Part shown: piece by piece, positions 1-12,600 of the stretch
How the letters are laid out: every line of letters begins with the position of its first letter
Position numbering within the stretch: position 1 is the first letter of the stretch
DNA from: Wolfiporia cocos
Lineage: Eukaryota > Basidiomycota > Agaricomycetes > Polyporales > Phaeolaceae
Assembly: GCA_029448655.1 (NCBI GenBank)
Contig: JACCLO010000008.1
Span: forward strand, 3,100,001 to 3,164,000
DNA length: 64,000 nt
Direction of reading: 5' to 3'
The notes under the pieces: model-generated
The model's database searches: none
Seen by the model: only the letters and a program-made list of their open reading frames with translations
What the model was told of the DNA's origin: nothing
Translations under genes and position numbers: made by a program

Positions 1-756
1 GGACCAGTTCCTCAGTGGCATCAAGCTGCCGGTCATAAGCACTCTGTCAGGCCCAATACTTTCTCAGTGATTAAGCGGCGTGTATTTGCAGACACGTATT
101 GACAATTTTTTCAGCCACAATGCACACCACATTGAGCATATCCGTGGATAGGCTAATGTCGCGGTTGAACAGACTCCCGTGAGTTTACTCAGATGACATT
201 ATGACAGTCTATCAAAAAGACCAGACCTGATACAGGTAGCACGTAAGTACAATTGCGAGGATGCATACGCACACCGCATTGTGCTGTATGCGCCAGCATC
301 GCGGTCACGAGACGGGGTCACCTACACCCACCCTGCCGAAACCCACCAGACCTTGTACAGTGGCTGCTTGCAATATTTTTTTGCACTCCGCCCGGGTTCT
401 CCCGAGTGGCAGCAGCCACATGCAAGAGCTGGGGACAAGACTAAGCAAACGGTAGAATAGCGCTAGCTATGTTTTTGGATGTCAAGTATTATACAGATTG
501 CTACCGTAAAATGCCCCAAGCTATTAGGACGCATACTCAAGATATAGAAATTATATTGGTAGTCTAGGGCCCCAGGTATTTTTCCCCAGCCCCCAGCGGG
601 CAGGAATATAATCCCAAGTATATAATCATAGCTAGTGGCTGCTTCGTCAATTATTCCGATCAGATGAATGAGATTCAATTCCGATCTTTTCATATGTTAC
701 AAATCAATGAATGCTACTGGCACAAATCTCATGTGGATTTCATGCCTACCATAACA
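1..756. other. AT-rich flank, no supported gene
   Basis: I see no coding exon, RNA gene or recognisable repeat here. The open frames in 253-455 and 463-693 are short and match nothing I recognise. The stretch ends at the TA dinucleotide (757-758) that is duplicated around the pogo element. Confidence 0.5.
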
Positions 757-963
757 TACAGTTGACTATCTAGTAATGCATACCGTCAGTCCCTGGATTT
801 TGCTATGCATTATGAGATGGTATGCGCGATCAAATCTGTCACATAGTGTGACTCATTGTGATCATATGTGACTTCCCTGTGCAGGTGTGTCATGATCTGT
901 CACTCAATATCGCATTGAGTGCCACTATACATCTGCCGGACTACTACCATCTATGCTATCCTG

Positions 964-2147
964 TGTCACAGATTCTGTGACGTACGAACTAATGCCCCTC
1001 CTCTACAAGACCTAACGTCTAAGGTTGTGGGCGACTGGATGGGTGTTGATAGACGACCCAAGGTAGACGGTAACTAAGGAGTAGCGTCGACTGCCAGTCT
1101 AGCATGCAGAGGTTCAGAGAGTGGCTGTAGGGACTCACCCCTAAGATGATGATATCAAGACTGAGGTAGTAAGACCTCAGTCGTGTAGAGTTTCAGTCAA
1201 TTATCTTAATCTGCCAACTGCCCTTCGCTTAAGAAATCGCAGTTGCGAGCTAGGTTTGCACGCAGATTAATCTGCTAACTGCGGCAGATTAATCTACTGT
1301 GACAATAAATGGTACATCCCAGATTCGAACCAAGGACCTTAGCACAAATGAGAATAACAGCATCACAGCGTAATTAGCCAACTGAGCTACGGTGCAACTG
1401 GTGTTGCCCCCATTTTAAGCAATATATAGAGTATTTTGTAAACTTCATTTTCGCAGTTTAACATCTTCCATAACACAAATACAAATGAATCTGCCTCTAA
1501 AGACCTGTGATTCCAGTGTATTCAGCTTTCCCATGGTGAGTTGCTCCAGGTCAAGCATGGTAAATCAAGCTACCACTATCATTGATTTCTGTATGCTTGT
1601 TGGAGCAGTTAGTTGCCTTGATGATTTGCGAAAATTGTGTGTAAAATTTGTGTTATATATATTTTAATTGGTCAATGGTACCTGTTGCCACAATGGCTCA
1701 GTCGGCTAATTACGCTGCGATGCTGTTATTCTCATCTGCGCTGAGGTCCTTGGTTCGAATCTGGGATGTACCATTTATTGTCACAGTAGATTAATCTGCC
1801 GCAGTTAGCAGATTAATCTGCGTGCAAACCTAGCTCGCAACTGCGATTTCTTAAGCAAAGGGCAGTTGGCAGATTAAGATAATTGACTGAAGTCCTTCCA
1901 GTCGCAGGCTTATATACATGAGTCATGCACACTACTACTGTAAGTACTGGCCCTAAAGTAAGGGGCCATGCGCACTATGTATTGTGACCGTATTAGTCAG
2001 CCATATCACGTGACCAGACGTACCGTTGTACGAGTACATGTTATCCGCTACACTACCACGTCCACATCATGTGACAAACATCTATGAACTCCTGAGTTCG
2101 ACCCAGGGAGGGGGCGATATTAGTGTGTTACAGAATAATCCGTGACA
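964..2147 (-). mobile_element. solo LTR inserted in the pogo element
   Basis: The insert reads TGTCACAGATTCTG... on the plus strand and ends ...ATAATCCGTGACA, flanked by a 5-bp duplication TCCTG (959-963 and 2148-2152). TG...CA ends and a 5-bp duplication fit a Ty3/Gypsy LTR. On the minus strand a TATATAAG box lies near 1908-1916 and the distal part carries a GGTGAGTCCC block shared with the LTRs at 46342-47436 and 23240-23400, so I place it in the same superfamily, in minus orientation. No internal coding region remains. Without the foldback at 1192-1891 it would be about 484 bp. Confidence 0.75.
1192..1891. repeat. foldback element with ~205-bp inverted arms carrying tRNA-like sequence
   Basis: The arms at about 1192-1396 and 1687-1891 are near-perfect inverted copies separated by about 290 bp. 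Each arm contains a tRNA-like segment. The left arm, read on the minus strand, has an A-box (plus 1378-1389, TAGCTCAGTTGG) and a B-box (plus 1321-1331, GGTTCGAATCT). The right arm has the plus-strand equivalents at 1694-1705 and 1752-1762. The flanks do not form a proper acceptor stem, so these are not functional tRNA genes. It resembles two tRNA-derived SINE heads joined tail to tail, or a foldback transposon that captured one. I found no clear target duplication at its ends inside the host LTR. Confidence 0.7.
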
Positions 2148-2212
2148 TCCTGCCAGTACCTATCTAGCGTGCTCTGCTTTTGTGAAGCAAGGCTAATGTG
2201 ATGCAAATGGGC

Positions 2213-4482
2213 TCATAGCTTCCGCAGCTGCTGCTGGAGAACAAGTACCGAGACGCCCTCAGCTTCTGCAAACTGAGGACAGAGCTGTTCAAGCTTGCGG
2301 CACAGCCCTATACCCTCGCGCGATGTTATGGTAGGTTCTATATCCTCTTCGTTGTTGTCTTGATCCTCAATAGCCTCGACTGCATCATTTTTGGTGCTGC
2401 TAGTCTGGCCAGATCCCACTAGTCGCTGAGCCTCAGCAATGATCTCCTCGTCGCTGACCATGATGGTATGATCGCTGACCTCCCGCTCCTTGATCGGATT
2501 CAAAAGCTCCTCGAGTGTTAGGCGTGTACCTCACACACACTTCCACTTCTGCAGCTCATCGACTGAGGCCATTAAGTCAGTCTCTAGCTGAACAAGCTGA
2601 GGGAGGGAGGGACGAGAAGTCGAAGATGTTGCAGCGCCTGGGAGGGGTGCGATCAAGGTGAGTGAGTTATGCCTTGAGATATGAGAGGAGCCTGCAGCAC
2701 ATGCCAGGTCCTCAATTGTGGCAGCGGCTGCCATGCTATCCTCCTTGGCAGCGAAGATAGCATCAAATGCTATCTTCCAGTCCGAAAACTGGTATGTGTT
2801 GCCCAGACAGTGCTTCAGATGCTCTTTGGCAAGTGGCATTGAAGGGATTTCACCACTTGCAAATGCTCGGAGGATCTTCCAGGCCTCTGGATTCTGAATG
2901 GGGGAGGGTGGCAGAGGCTGTGCGATCGGTGTGTCAACGTTCATACTAGGTCTGGTGTTAGATCACTCAGCAGGTAATAATATGTGAGTGTGTGATGACG
3001 CACCTTTCCCAATCCAACTGAAAAGCATGCCTCCAGCAGTTGACAATTGTTTCGGGCGTTATGGCATCCCATACTGCTTTCGCCAACAACATAATCTCAA
3101 GCTGATTAATCTTGTAGATTTCATCTTCTCCTGCCTCATCCTGCTCGATTGCACACTTGCAGAATGTGCGGCGATAATGTGCCTTGAAGCACCGTATCAC
3201 ACCAGCATCAAGCGGTTGGACAAAGGAGGTCATGTTAGGTGCAAAGAATATGATGTCAATATTTGTGGGTTTGTATCGGATCTCATGTCCGCTGAAATTG
3301 TCAACCCATAGGTTGACGTGTTGATTTTGGCTGCGAAAATAGCTGTCATAGAACTTGATGAACCTGTAAATAGTAAGAAATGAGACTCCATTTACGGTGT
3401 CAATACAGATAATTTACTCTTCGAAAAGCTCAGAAGTCATCCATGATGTTTTGTTGTTCCGATAGTAAAAACCTTGATCCTTCGGTGACCGTTTACCAAA
3501 GCAGCGAGGTTGCTTTGACTTTCCAATGAAAAAGAGAGGGAATTTCTCACCAGTTGCACTGCACATGAATGCAACTGTGAGCCGCTCCTTATTCGCTTTT
3601 TTTCCTGACATCTGCTTAGTAGCTAGACCACGGTCAGGAGGAGCTCTATGACAAACAAGATGTCAGTGAGTCGATGTATTGGATTGCTAGAACCAGCGAC
3701 TTACTTCCCAAATAAGCTTGACTCATCAATATTGAGGTTGTCCTTAGGCTGCTTGTTATTATAAATTGTGATATTCCGTTGCCGCTCCTTCTCAACTGCC
3801 TTGAGGTCCACAGAACCTGCCTCTCCGTGCCGCCTAATTTCTCATAGACCATACCTATCAAAGCATTCATTAGATTGATGTTAACCACCATATAATGAAG
3901 TATAACAGACGCTTTACAGAACGGTGGAATCCATCCATCGCTATGCATCCTCTCTTCTTGCAGGACATTCATCCACTCCTCAAAAGTCTCATGCTTTGAC
4001 ATGAGCATCGGCCCTGATACAAGTTCACCCTTCTTTTCCATACGCTCAACCCAAATTACAAGAGCATGCTCGACATCAGGTCTTGTAACAACTCTTGTCC
4101 GCTTGTACGAGAGTGCTGTTGGTGTTGAATTAAGACGTGCCTGATCTTCTGCCCTTCCCTTCTTGGAAAGATGCTGGGACAGTGATGACTGATCAAAAAG
4201 AAGGGCACCTTCTTTCTGGTTTGCAAACTATTTGACCACTTCACCTTGTGTCATGGGTTGGTGTTGGTCAAAGTACTTGACAATGATGAGCCAATCATGA
4301 AGAGTGAGATTGCTTCGTGCATATTTCAGTGGCTTGACTGCTGAAGACCTAGGCTCTCTGGTGGCTTTTGGTGGCTTTTCCTTAGCAGTAGGATGGGCAT
4401 AGGGCTTCTTTGCAGGGCGCGGTTTGCGCTTCCAGTCATCTACAGGCATGATGGCGAGAGCTGACGAAGTCACACTGCACAT
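2213..4482 (-). pseudogene. pogo/Tigger-type transposase, three in-frame stops
   Basis: The likely start is the ATG at 4482 (or 4449). In order, the translated exons show a basic N-terminus, a CENP-B-like helix-turn-helix region (LTLHDWLIIVKYF then SLSQHLSKKGR), a second HTH region with HALVIWVERM and GWIPPFCKA, and a DDE_1 domain. That domain has NIDESSLFGK (first Asp), LWVDNFSGH (second Asp) and FVQPLDAGVIRCFKAHYRR (third Asp). GT-AG introns fit at 3855-3910 (non-consensus donor), 3646-3704, 3364-3417 and 2946-3003, each restoring the frame. In-frame stops are TAG at 4228-4230 (where Trp is expected), TGA at 3842-3844 and TGA at 2531-2533 (where Arg is expected). The C-terminal tail (2213-2945) is poorly conserved and acidic. 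The role would have been cut-and-paste transposition; this copy is dead. Confidence 0.85.
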
Positions 4483-4665
4483 GCGAGCACTAAATTACCA
4501 AATATAGCAAATCTAATAATGCATAACCCCAACTTTGGGCATGCATTATGCAATATCAGAAATTTATGCATAACACCTTGGGGACGAGATCGGTCCCCGG
4601 CTCAGGCTATGCATTATGAGATCATATGCATTACTAGCTAATGCATTACTAGATAGTCAACTGTA

Positions 4666-4791
4666 TTTTGAATCTGCCTCTAGTCACTGTCTGCATGTAT
4701 CAGAAATTAAACTTATCAACAAGAATCTACACATGCACCTGGTCTTTGTGATATAGCATGCACTGTGTCAGCAGTTCTGGCCTGCAATGGG
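4666..4791. other. short spacer
   Basis: Nothing recognisable lies between the pogo element and the LTR fragment that begins at 4792. Confidence 0.4.
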
Positions 4792-5098
4792 TGTTACGGT
4801 CAGTATAGGTACAGATGAATATTTTCCTTGATGCCTCACTGTATGAAGGGACTTAGCATTCAACCGCTCCATCATGCACTTTATTCTAGGGATCCCCGCT
4901 CAACCGGAGAGCCTCATTTCATGTACAACAACCTTATGCCCATAGTTCTCCATTGTATCAGGTTCTAGTTAGTATTCTGTGTCTAACCACAGGGCTTCTG
5001 CATTTCAGCCCTTGTTGCGCTCAACTGCAACACTTTGCATTTGTCTACTTTGCATGCTAGCCTTAATGGTAGCAGTACCACAGACACTATGACCCCAG
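4792..5098 (+). repeat. truncated LTR fragment (family-C related)
   Basis: It starts TGTTACGGTCAG and can be followed alongside the reverse complement of the solo LTR at 5866-6407 for about 300 bp, including the blocks CGGTTGAGCG, GTTGTTGTACATGAAA and GACACTATGACCCC. Similarity stops at about 5098, before the TATA box and self-primer, so only the upstream (U3) part remains. It is more diverged than the solo LTR and therefore probably older. Confidence 0.65.
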
Positions 5099-5448
5099 TG
5101 TCACAGAACGACTGACACAGTAACCACCGTGCTACCCGGCCCCTATATTCACCATATAACATCTAATAAACCCCATCTCCCTAATGGTGGAGAACAGGAC
5201 GGCACTTCTATTGAGACATCCTGCCGTATTGTCTGGAGTTGCAAGCCATGAGTGTACTGCAACACCCCCAGACTAGCAGGTAAAAGAGGAAAGCAAGTGA
5301 ATGTAATAAATAGAGGCCCCCATGCTCAAGTAGGATGCAGCAGGCTCGTCGCTAGGCAGTTTGCTGGCTCACAAGGTTGTGCAGCAGAGGGTATGAGAGG
5401 TTGACCAGGGGACATGCCCCCTAGGCCGAAACTCTAAGTCTGAGGGGT
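5099..5448. other. spacer, nothing recognised
   Basis: No open frame or repeat could be supported. The last bases (CTGAGGGGT) directly precede the LTR at 5449 and do not match the sequence after the element's 3' LTR (CATGC at 23240). Confidence 0.4.
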
Positions 5449-5830
5449 TGTCACAAGCCGATTTCTTTCGCCTAGCCAGCGACTAGTGACTAGAGCCTAA
5501 ACCCTTATCTTATCTAAGCGCGCGCCTAAGCAGTCACGTGCAAGGACCACGATCACCCTATCACGTGCGACCAGACCCCCAGACACTCTGTGCCGTGTAC
5601 CTACACCCATTATAGGGTTATCTACATTATCTCGGACTATCAGCTTACATAATAGCTATACAGTAGCCAAACATGTACAAACAGTAGAACAGCATATATA
5701 CTGGCCGACGAGCAGGGTAGCACCCCAGACTCGTCTTGGCCTTATACGCCTTGAGTAACCTCAGATCAGGAATACGCTTTCACGCGAGTAATATTCCCCT
5801 GAGTAGTTGCTTGAAGTGTTGCTTGTGTCA
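5449..5830 (+). repeat. family A' 5' LTR (382 bp) with promoter and self-primer
   Basis: It runs TGTCACAAGCCG...CTTGTGTCA. A TATATA box lies near 5694-5699, and the 11-mer AGACTCGTCTT at 5727-5737 is the likely transcript start. Its exact reverse complement AAGACGAGTCT is at 5832-5842, one base after the LTR. Confidence 0.85.
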
Positions 5831-5831
5831 T

Positions 5832-5842
5832 AAGACGAGTCT
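5832..5842 (+). promoter_or_regulatory. A' primer-binding site, complementary to the LTR's own RNA
   Basis: AAGACGAGTCT is exactly complementary to AGACTCGTCTT at 5727-5737 of the same LTR. It is not a TGG-type tRNA 3'-end site. The arrangement matches the self-priming known for Tf1/sushi elements. Confidence 0.75.
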
Positions 5843-5865
5843 CCACCCTGCTTAGTGGTCTTACC

Positions 5866-6407
5866 TGTTACGGATCGAATATCCGTTCAACGCAAAATAA
5901 CTAAGTCGAGTTACTCAGCGTATTGAGTAGCGCACTACTCGTCGGACTCCTCTGAGTCAGAGCGTCGATATACAAGCTGCAGGCTTAATTGCTCAAGCCT
6001 TTGAGAACGAGTATAAGATCCTTGAATTCAACAAGGTCGAGCTGAGGAACTCGACCGCTATTTACATCAGGTTATATACTGCGATCCGTTAATCGGGGTC
6101 ATAGTGTCTTTGGTACTACTACTATTAAGTCCGTCGGGCTAATGGTATAAGTAATAAAGGAGAAGTGTTGCGGTTGAGCGCAACAAGGGATGAAACACAG
6201 AACTACTGTGGTTGGACACAGAATATCAGCTAGAACGAGATGCGGACACAGAGAGTGGGCATAGGGTTGTTATACATGAAACAGGGCCTACGGTTGAGCG
6301 GAGGTCCCCCAGAAATAGAGCGCTGGGTACAGCGGTTGAACGCTAAGTCCTCATACACGGTGAGGCGTCAAACGGAATATTCGAGTGTACCTGGTAAAAC
6401 TGTAACA
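5866..6407 (-). mobile_element. solo LTR (family-C related) in the A' leader
   Basis: It reads TGTTACGGATCG...ACTGTAACA on the plus strand with the 5-bp duplication TTACC at 5861-5865 and 6408-6412. In minus orientation it carries the same self-primer as family C (plus AAGGTCGAGCT at 6033-6043). The rest of the LTR is clearly diverged from C1/C2, so it is a sister subfamily. At 542 bp it is shorter than the 708-bp family-C LTR. Confidence 0.85.
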
Positions 6408-6412
6408 TTACC

Positions 6413-7147
6413 CTAAGCAACCCCGGCGCACTAGGGGCAAAGTGCACCTTTCTTTCGCTCTTGTTAAACTCCGGTTCTTCGAGCACGTGATCGGTCTCCA
6501 TACCCGCCACATCCCAGGGTTAAGGAATTAGAGTTCTGGGGGAATTCTTGCGAACAGCGTGTAGGGGACCTCTCCTACCGTTGCTTCTAAGCTACTGGAC
6601 CAACACCGTGCAACGCGGTTGTAAAGGTCTTGGGTTACAACCCCACCACAGTAACTGTGCACCTGACGCGTAATAATCAAAGGCATTAAGGGGCCCTGTG
6701 GCAGTGTACAGAGGCACTGGTCGTCTATTTATGGGCCTACTGCCCCGACGATACGCACATTACCGCGCCCCCGTTACTATACAACCCAGCGTGTAACCCA
6801 TGGCTGAAGAGGCAGGAAATCGCCTAGTACTGTACTGGCACTTGCCGCCATACGGTAGTTTTTACACGCCCCATCACATAGATGGATAGTTCCCGTGCCC
6901 CCGGTATCCCAAATTAGCCTTGGGGCTGGACGAGGTTTCGGAGGCTGCGTTTTCTCGCCGGCTTTGGGAAGAAAATCCCTTAGCGTTTCTTGGCACATCT
7001 CCGAAAAGAGGTGGACGCAGTTTATAGTGGACTGAGACTTTCTAGTTACCACCCCGATAGCTCTTCAGAGGCGCCACAGTGGGCAGGTAGCGGTCTCAAT
7101 CGCGACTACATCTTTTATATATAAATTCATTACGTACACGAGCAACC
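6413..7147 (+). promoter_or_regulatory. A' leader with conserved RNA stem
   Basis: This non-coding leader aligns with 40713-41457 of copy A. An outer stem pairs CTGCGT (6945-6950) with ACGCAG (7015-7020). Inside it a hairpin pairs CATCTC (6996-7001) with GAGGTG (7008-7013). Upstream, CCCAA (6908-6912) pairs with TTGGG (6920-6924). The matching positions in copy A have different bases that still pair. The role is unknown; packaging, dimerisation or internal translation start are possible. Confidence 0.65.
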
Positions 7148-8890
7148 ATGGTGCACAACCTCGACTACATCTGCAACCCCCGGCCCGAAATGGCCCAGGA
7201 GCCCGCACCCGTCCAGTACCCCCCGTTCTTGACCAACGCACCCCCTCCCTCTGACAACTTCAACCCCCTCGATATGTTCATCGGAGGAATGGAGGGTCTC
7301 TCGGTGGCCGACAGCATGCATGCCCCGAGACAGGTTGAGGTAGCCCCAGTACAAGAAGGCATGATAGCCAGATCTGGATACCTCCCGTCTGTCCGAACCT
7401 TCTCCCCAAACCGAGTCGCCTCACCCACCCTAATAGAGGAGGCTTTCCAGCTAGCCCACAATCAGAGCAACACGATTCGGGGCGGAAGCCAACTAGGTCA
7501 CATCAACTCACCTCTGGCCCTGCAATGGGCATTCCTGCCTAACCCGGCGGTGGCAGACTTCGGCAATCGGTGTCACCAGGTCAGGGATGTAATGGTAGCA
7601 GCCGGCACATGGTCACAGGAAATGGGCGCATGGTTCTTATGAGAGGCACAACGGTTGCAGGCTGATGCTATCCAAGCCAGAGACGCAGCATTGCTCCACA
7701 GCCCAGCTCCACCTCCCGTCAGAACCCCCGTCTCGGTCGCTGAAAGTCGATTCCGCCTGGTAGAAAATTGGGTACGATCGGTGCATATGCACTCTTCCCA
7801 ACGGACCCCACGCGGATCACGACCGCTCCCCACTCCCCCGACCCACGGAAACTCCCGACAGACGAACCCATTCCTGCCTGGATACACACCCCCGGTACTC
7901 ACAGCCCCAGCCCCTGCTCACCCTGCCTCATTCGCCCAGGCAGCCCATCCCCCGTTCGACATGTTCAGAAACTCGGTACCTCCACCGCCACAGGCAGCGC
8001 CCGTGAACACCTGGAGAGCCACGCCTCTTCAGGGAACTCGTGCATCTATGTGGAGGCCGCAGAAACCGGCATCATCACAATGGGACGTGTACTCTCTGTT
8101 GCCCGAACCAAGGCCAGACCCCCGATACAAGTCAAAAGTCAGGGAACCGGAAGCCTTCACCAGCGTCGGATTTACGGACTGGTACATGTGGCTCCAATTG
8201 TACATCGACGACAACGCCCCCATCCTCTTCACCGACTCTAAGAAGGTTGGGGTGGCTGTCTTGCTGATCCACAGACCCAAGGTTGACTCATGGGTAACAG
8301 CGTTCACGAGGGAACACTACCTCAGTGGACAATGGAGGATCAGTTGGGACCAGTTCATCTGGGAGCTGCACCAGAAGTTCGACGACCCGGACCTGGAGAA
8401 AAAGGCAGCGGTAGCGGCAGAGCGACTCACCATGACGCTCGGTAAAGGCGAGGAGTACTTCCAGGAGCTCAAACGACTTCTGGGAGAAGCCAAGTACGAC
8501 AGGGAAAACCAGGTGGTTCACAGTTGGATCACCCGGGCAGTACTTAAGGATATCTACCCCTCGGTTCACCAGGCATTTGTCGCCGCCACCGTCAATGACA
8601 AATCGCAGCGGGGATACAACGTCCAGATTCCAAAAGACTACGGGTCCTGGAAGCAGGCCGTCCTCCGCACCGACAACGCAATACGTCGACTCTGAATGAA
8701 GAGAAATTGCGGAGCATGACCAAGGGGACTACGGACAAGGGCAAGGAGCGCGCTAAGCCCGAGCGTGCTCCCCGAGCGGAGCCAACGGCCGAAGAAAGGG
8801 CAAACTTGCTCAAGAGGAAGTGCCACTCTTGCAGCAAGACTCAGGCAGAGGCACCCGGGAAGGGCTGCAACATAACCACGTGGCACCAAC

Positions 8891-9598
8891 TGTTACGGGT
8901 CGAATACCCGTTCGTATATTCGAGTCGCGAATATAGATCGTTCTTCTGCACGTAGGCACGTCGCCGTATGCAAGGCAAATACTCGTTAGATGCCTTCGGG
9001 TCCTAAGTGAAGTCCTTAGGAGATCGGTTAATATCCAATACGCGTTAGAGGATATAGTCTGTTCAGGTGCGAGTCGAATAGAATATAAGACTCGCCTAAG
9101 TCCGAGAAGTCAGTGTGCACTTCGAGGACTTAGTCGTTCGGTTGCTCGAGTGAGAAATACTGAGCGTAGTTTCCTACGTTTGAGAACGAGTATAAGACTT
9201 CTTGTTTATACAACAAGGTCGAGCTGAAGAGCCTTGACAGTAAGTACACGAGTTTATATACTACGTTAGCTTTTCGGGGTCAAGCCTGTCCCAGATGTCA
9301 CCGCTACTATCTACGCTATAGTACCAAACGTTTGATAAGTATGTAGTGATATATCCGAGACGATAGATAGGAATGATGGCGGTTGAACGCCATCTATCAG
9401 CTAATAAACGATGAACATGAAACGGTGGCAGAGTTGGATCTGCCAGCGATGAAACGCGCCCTATAAACTAGTACAACTGGGGATGCGCCCAGTAGAGTCA
9501 CGAGTAGCCAGGGGAGTTGGTTGCGCAACAAGTCCCTGTATCGTATTCGACCGGTAGTGAGTTCTGCAGGTATTTGAAAAATCAAAATAATCGTAACA
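8891..9598 (-). repeat. C1 3' LTR
   Basis: 708 bp, on the plus strand TGTTACGGGTCG...ATCGTAACA; identical by eye to the copy at 16631-17338. Confidence 0.95.
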
Positions 9599-9609
9599 TC
9601 AGCCTCTCC

Positions 9610-12600
9610 CTAGGCATTCGTCGGCCTCGACGAATTTCCCAAGTTCTCCCCTTCAGAGTGCCTCGGCGTCCTGTTCGTTGTAGATGTCGCCGTTCCCGCT
9701 GAGGGACGGGGTCGTAGGAGTTCGCCATACGAAGTGTTGGCGGCATTCATTCTGTCGATGACCTGGTTGATTGAGCCCACAAGTTCTGCAAATATAGTCG
9801 GGACAGTCGAGGATCCAGTGGTTGGCGGAGCCACATTGTCGACACGGCTGCTCAGGTGAGGGCCTCGCTGGTACCCGTAGGGAAGGGATATCGCGGAGGT
9901 ATTCGTTATGTTGATACCTCCAGTGGTGTGCGGCTCGGTGGAGGTTCCGTGCGGCCCATGTGGGTAGGGAGGCGGTGTCTCGTTCGTGCTCCCTCGCACC
10001 TCGCTCAAACTCCTCGCGGGTAATGCTCTGCACCGACGGAGATCGTCGAATAGGCGGCGTGCTATTCGCTCTTCGCTGTCGCGCTGGGGTAGCCCTAGGG
10101 CTCGTCGGGCGTGCAGGTGGTTCACGTCTCCCGTTGCCTCCCATACCAGAAATACGTGGCGTCGGGTCTCTAACTCCTGTTCGGCGGGCTCTCTGAGTCT
10201 CGGTAGGCAAAGGAAATAATACTCTATCGCCCTCCATAAAATCAAACGGCCTTGCAACTCGGCGTCGTTCGTCGGAGGTGAAAAAGCGGGCGGGTCGTGG
10301 TGTGTATTCGGGTCGACTGGGAGTAACGTGCTCGCGATCCTCGAAGTCGTTGAGCGCGTGTCGTAGTCGGGCCGTTGTAGTGGCGGCCAATCGGTCGATA
10401 AGTCTGTCGGTGAGTAGCTCGAGTCCCTCTCTCTGTGCTCTGATCTGCCCCTCCATTCGGACAAGGTCCTCGGTGATGTTCTGGTACGAGCTGTATATGT
10501 GGGTGAGGTCCTGCGCGATGTTGAAGAGGGCCGACCAGCCATCGGCTCGGCCAGCAAAAGGTCCCTCGGCCCTGTACCAGAGGAGGGCGTGTCTAATCTG
10601 CAGATGCTGGGGGGAATGCCTTCTGGGTGGCGTACCTCGCGGTCGGCCTTCTCGACGATCTGCATCGCCGGGGGTCGCGGTACGGCGGGGAAGCTGGTGG
10701 CGAGTCGTCGACATACTATTACCGTCCTATTTTCGAGTGTCGGGGTTGTCCTGACTCTCGTCTTGTGGTAGCCTTTTATCAGTTCCTTGGAGTGCTCCAA
10801 GCTCGCCTCGTCTTCCCATGAGTTGTCGGCCGTGGCATAGCCTTTCCATTTGATGAAGTATTGATGCTTCTTTCCTTTCCATCTATCAGCCAAGATGGCT
10901 TCGACCTCGTATTCTTCCTGTCCCTTGATGATATCAGGTGGCGGCCGTAAGTAATTAGGTCCGTGCACCCTTGTTTCTTTGAACGGTTTTAGTAAGGCGA
11001 CGTGGAATACCGGGTGAACTTTCCAGCTCGTTGGTAATTGCAGCCGGTATGTCGTGGGTCCCATCTTTTCTGCGATAGTGAAGGGTCCTTCTCTTTTTGG
11101 TGCCAGCTTGGTAGATTCGTAGGGGATTGTTAGGTTCTTTGCGTCGAGCCAGACCTTATCCCCTTTCTCAAGCTTCGGCAGCTCCCTAAGGAACCTCCCT
11201 GCCATTCTTTTCTGGGCTAATTCATGCGCGATGAATGCCATCTTTCGCGCCTCTTTGATCTTCTTGATCCTGTCGACAGCGGCCGGGACGTTCCCTACTC
11301 GGTCATAATCTGGGAATCCTCTCGGGACATATCCCAGGATTATTTTGAGTGGCGCTGGCCGGTTTTCGGTTCGTCTGGTGTTGTGCGCAAATTCGACGTC
11401 AGGTAGTCGTTGTACCCATTGGAACGGGTCGTTCATGCAGTAAATGCGAAGGTATACTTCGATTTGTTGGTTCATTCTTTCTGTTTGTCCGTCGGTCTGT
11501 GGATGGTACGCCGTACTCATCGCTGATTCTGTTCCCTGCAGCTTGCACAATTCCTTGAAAAGTTTTGACGCAAACTGTGGTCCCCTGTCTGAAATGATCT
11601 TTCGGGGAATGCCATATAGCGAGTAGATTTTTCGGTGAAAGATTTCTGCGGCCCCTTCGCTCGTGATCGTTTTGTCGCATGGGGTGAGAGAGATGGCCTT
11701 GGATAGGCCATGGTCGACAATCACCATCATGGAGTCATACTTTCCGACTCTTGGCAGGTCGGTGACAAAATCGACCGAGCACTGTGAGAAGGGGAGGGCG
11801 TCTTCCCGTGTCGGTATTGGCTGCAAAGGGGGTTTCAGCGGATTGCTATCAGGTTTCATCTGTTGACAGATTGCACAGCCCCGGACGTATTCCGCTATCA
11901 TTGTTCCCATGTCAGGCCACCAAAAATGGGTCTTAACCTGTACTGTTGTGCCCCAGATCCCAGGGTGTCCGGCCGGGATCGTGTCGTGGTATTTTGAGAT
12001 GACGTCTCGTCGAAGGCCCTCATCCTTCGGCACGTACATCCTGCCCCTGTAGAGCAGTATCCCATCCGTTTGTTGCCATTCATCCGCGGTGGTTCTTGCG
12101 GGGAATTCGCCTGTGCCTTCTAGAGCGCGGATCGCTTGTTCCGCAGATTCATCTCGATCGTGGGCGTTCTTGATTCGATCGATGATCGGGATCTGGATTG
12201 CATGAACGACGAGTTCGTCTGGAATCATGGTGATTCCCTCGTTGTCTTCGTTGCTTTCGTCCAGGTGGTACAGCCTGGAAAGCGTGTCGGCCATGACTAA
12301 TTTCCTTCCGGGGACGTGCTGCAATTTCAGGTCGAATTGCGAAAGGAATAGATGCCATCTCGCTTGTCGCCGGTTTAGGCGCTGTGCGCTTCTCCAGTAC
12401 GTCAGGTTCTGATGATCGCTTCGGATCAAGATCCGATGCGGTGCTCCTTCTAACAGGTGCCGCCATTCTTCTAGTGCTCGGACTATTCCGAGTAGTTCGC
12501 GATCGTAGATTTCGTAGTTCCGTTCTGTTGACGTCAGGGATTGTGAGAGATATCCCACCGGCCGTTCGCGCCCTGTTTCATCTGTCTGTTTCAGTACTGC

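Larger units (their letters stand above)
759..4663 (-). mobile_element. pogo-like DNA transposon (Tc1/mariner superfamily), decayed, with nested insertion
   Basis: Perfect 23-bp terminal inverted repeats lie at 759-781 and 4641-4663. They begin CAGTTGACTATC and are flanked by TA (757-758 and 4664-4665), the TA duplication and CAGT-type end typical of pogo/Fot elements. The minus-strand transposase (2213-4482) fits that family. Subterminal palindromic motifs built on TATGCATTATGAGAT occur near both ends (about 812-836 and 4604-4630). A solo LTR at 964-2147 lies between the left inverted repeat and the transposase stop codon. Without it and one 5-bp duplication the element would be about 2.7 kb. 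Three in-frame stops show that this copy cannot make transposase. Confidence 0.9.

Noticed and set aside
1319..1773. Two tRNA genes
   Set aside because: A- and B-boxes are present, but acceptor and D-stems do not pair and the two copies are mirror images within a foldback.
2988..3311. Plus-strand open frame opposite the pogo transposase
   Set aside because: Shadow of the minus-strand DDE domain, which has clear motifs and introns.
10278..10754. Plus-strand open frames opposite ORF3 and pol of C1 (and their mirror in C2)
   Set aside because: GC-rich antisense shadow without recognisable features; the sense frames explain the sequence.
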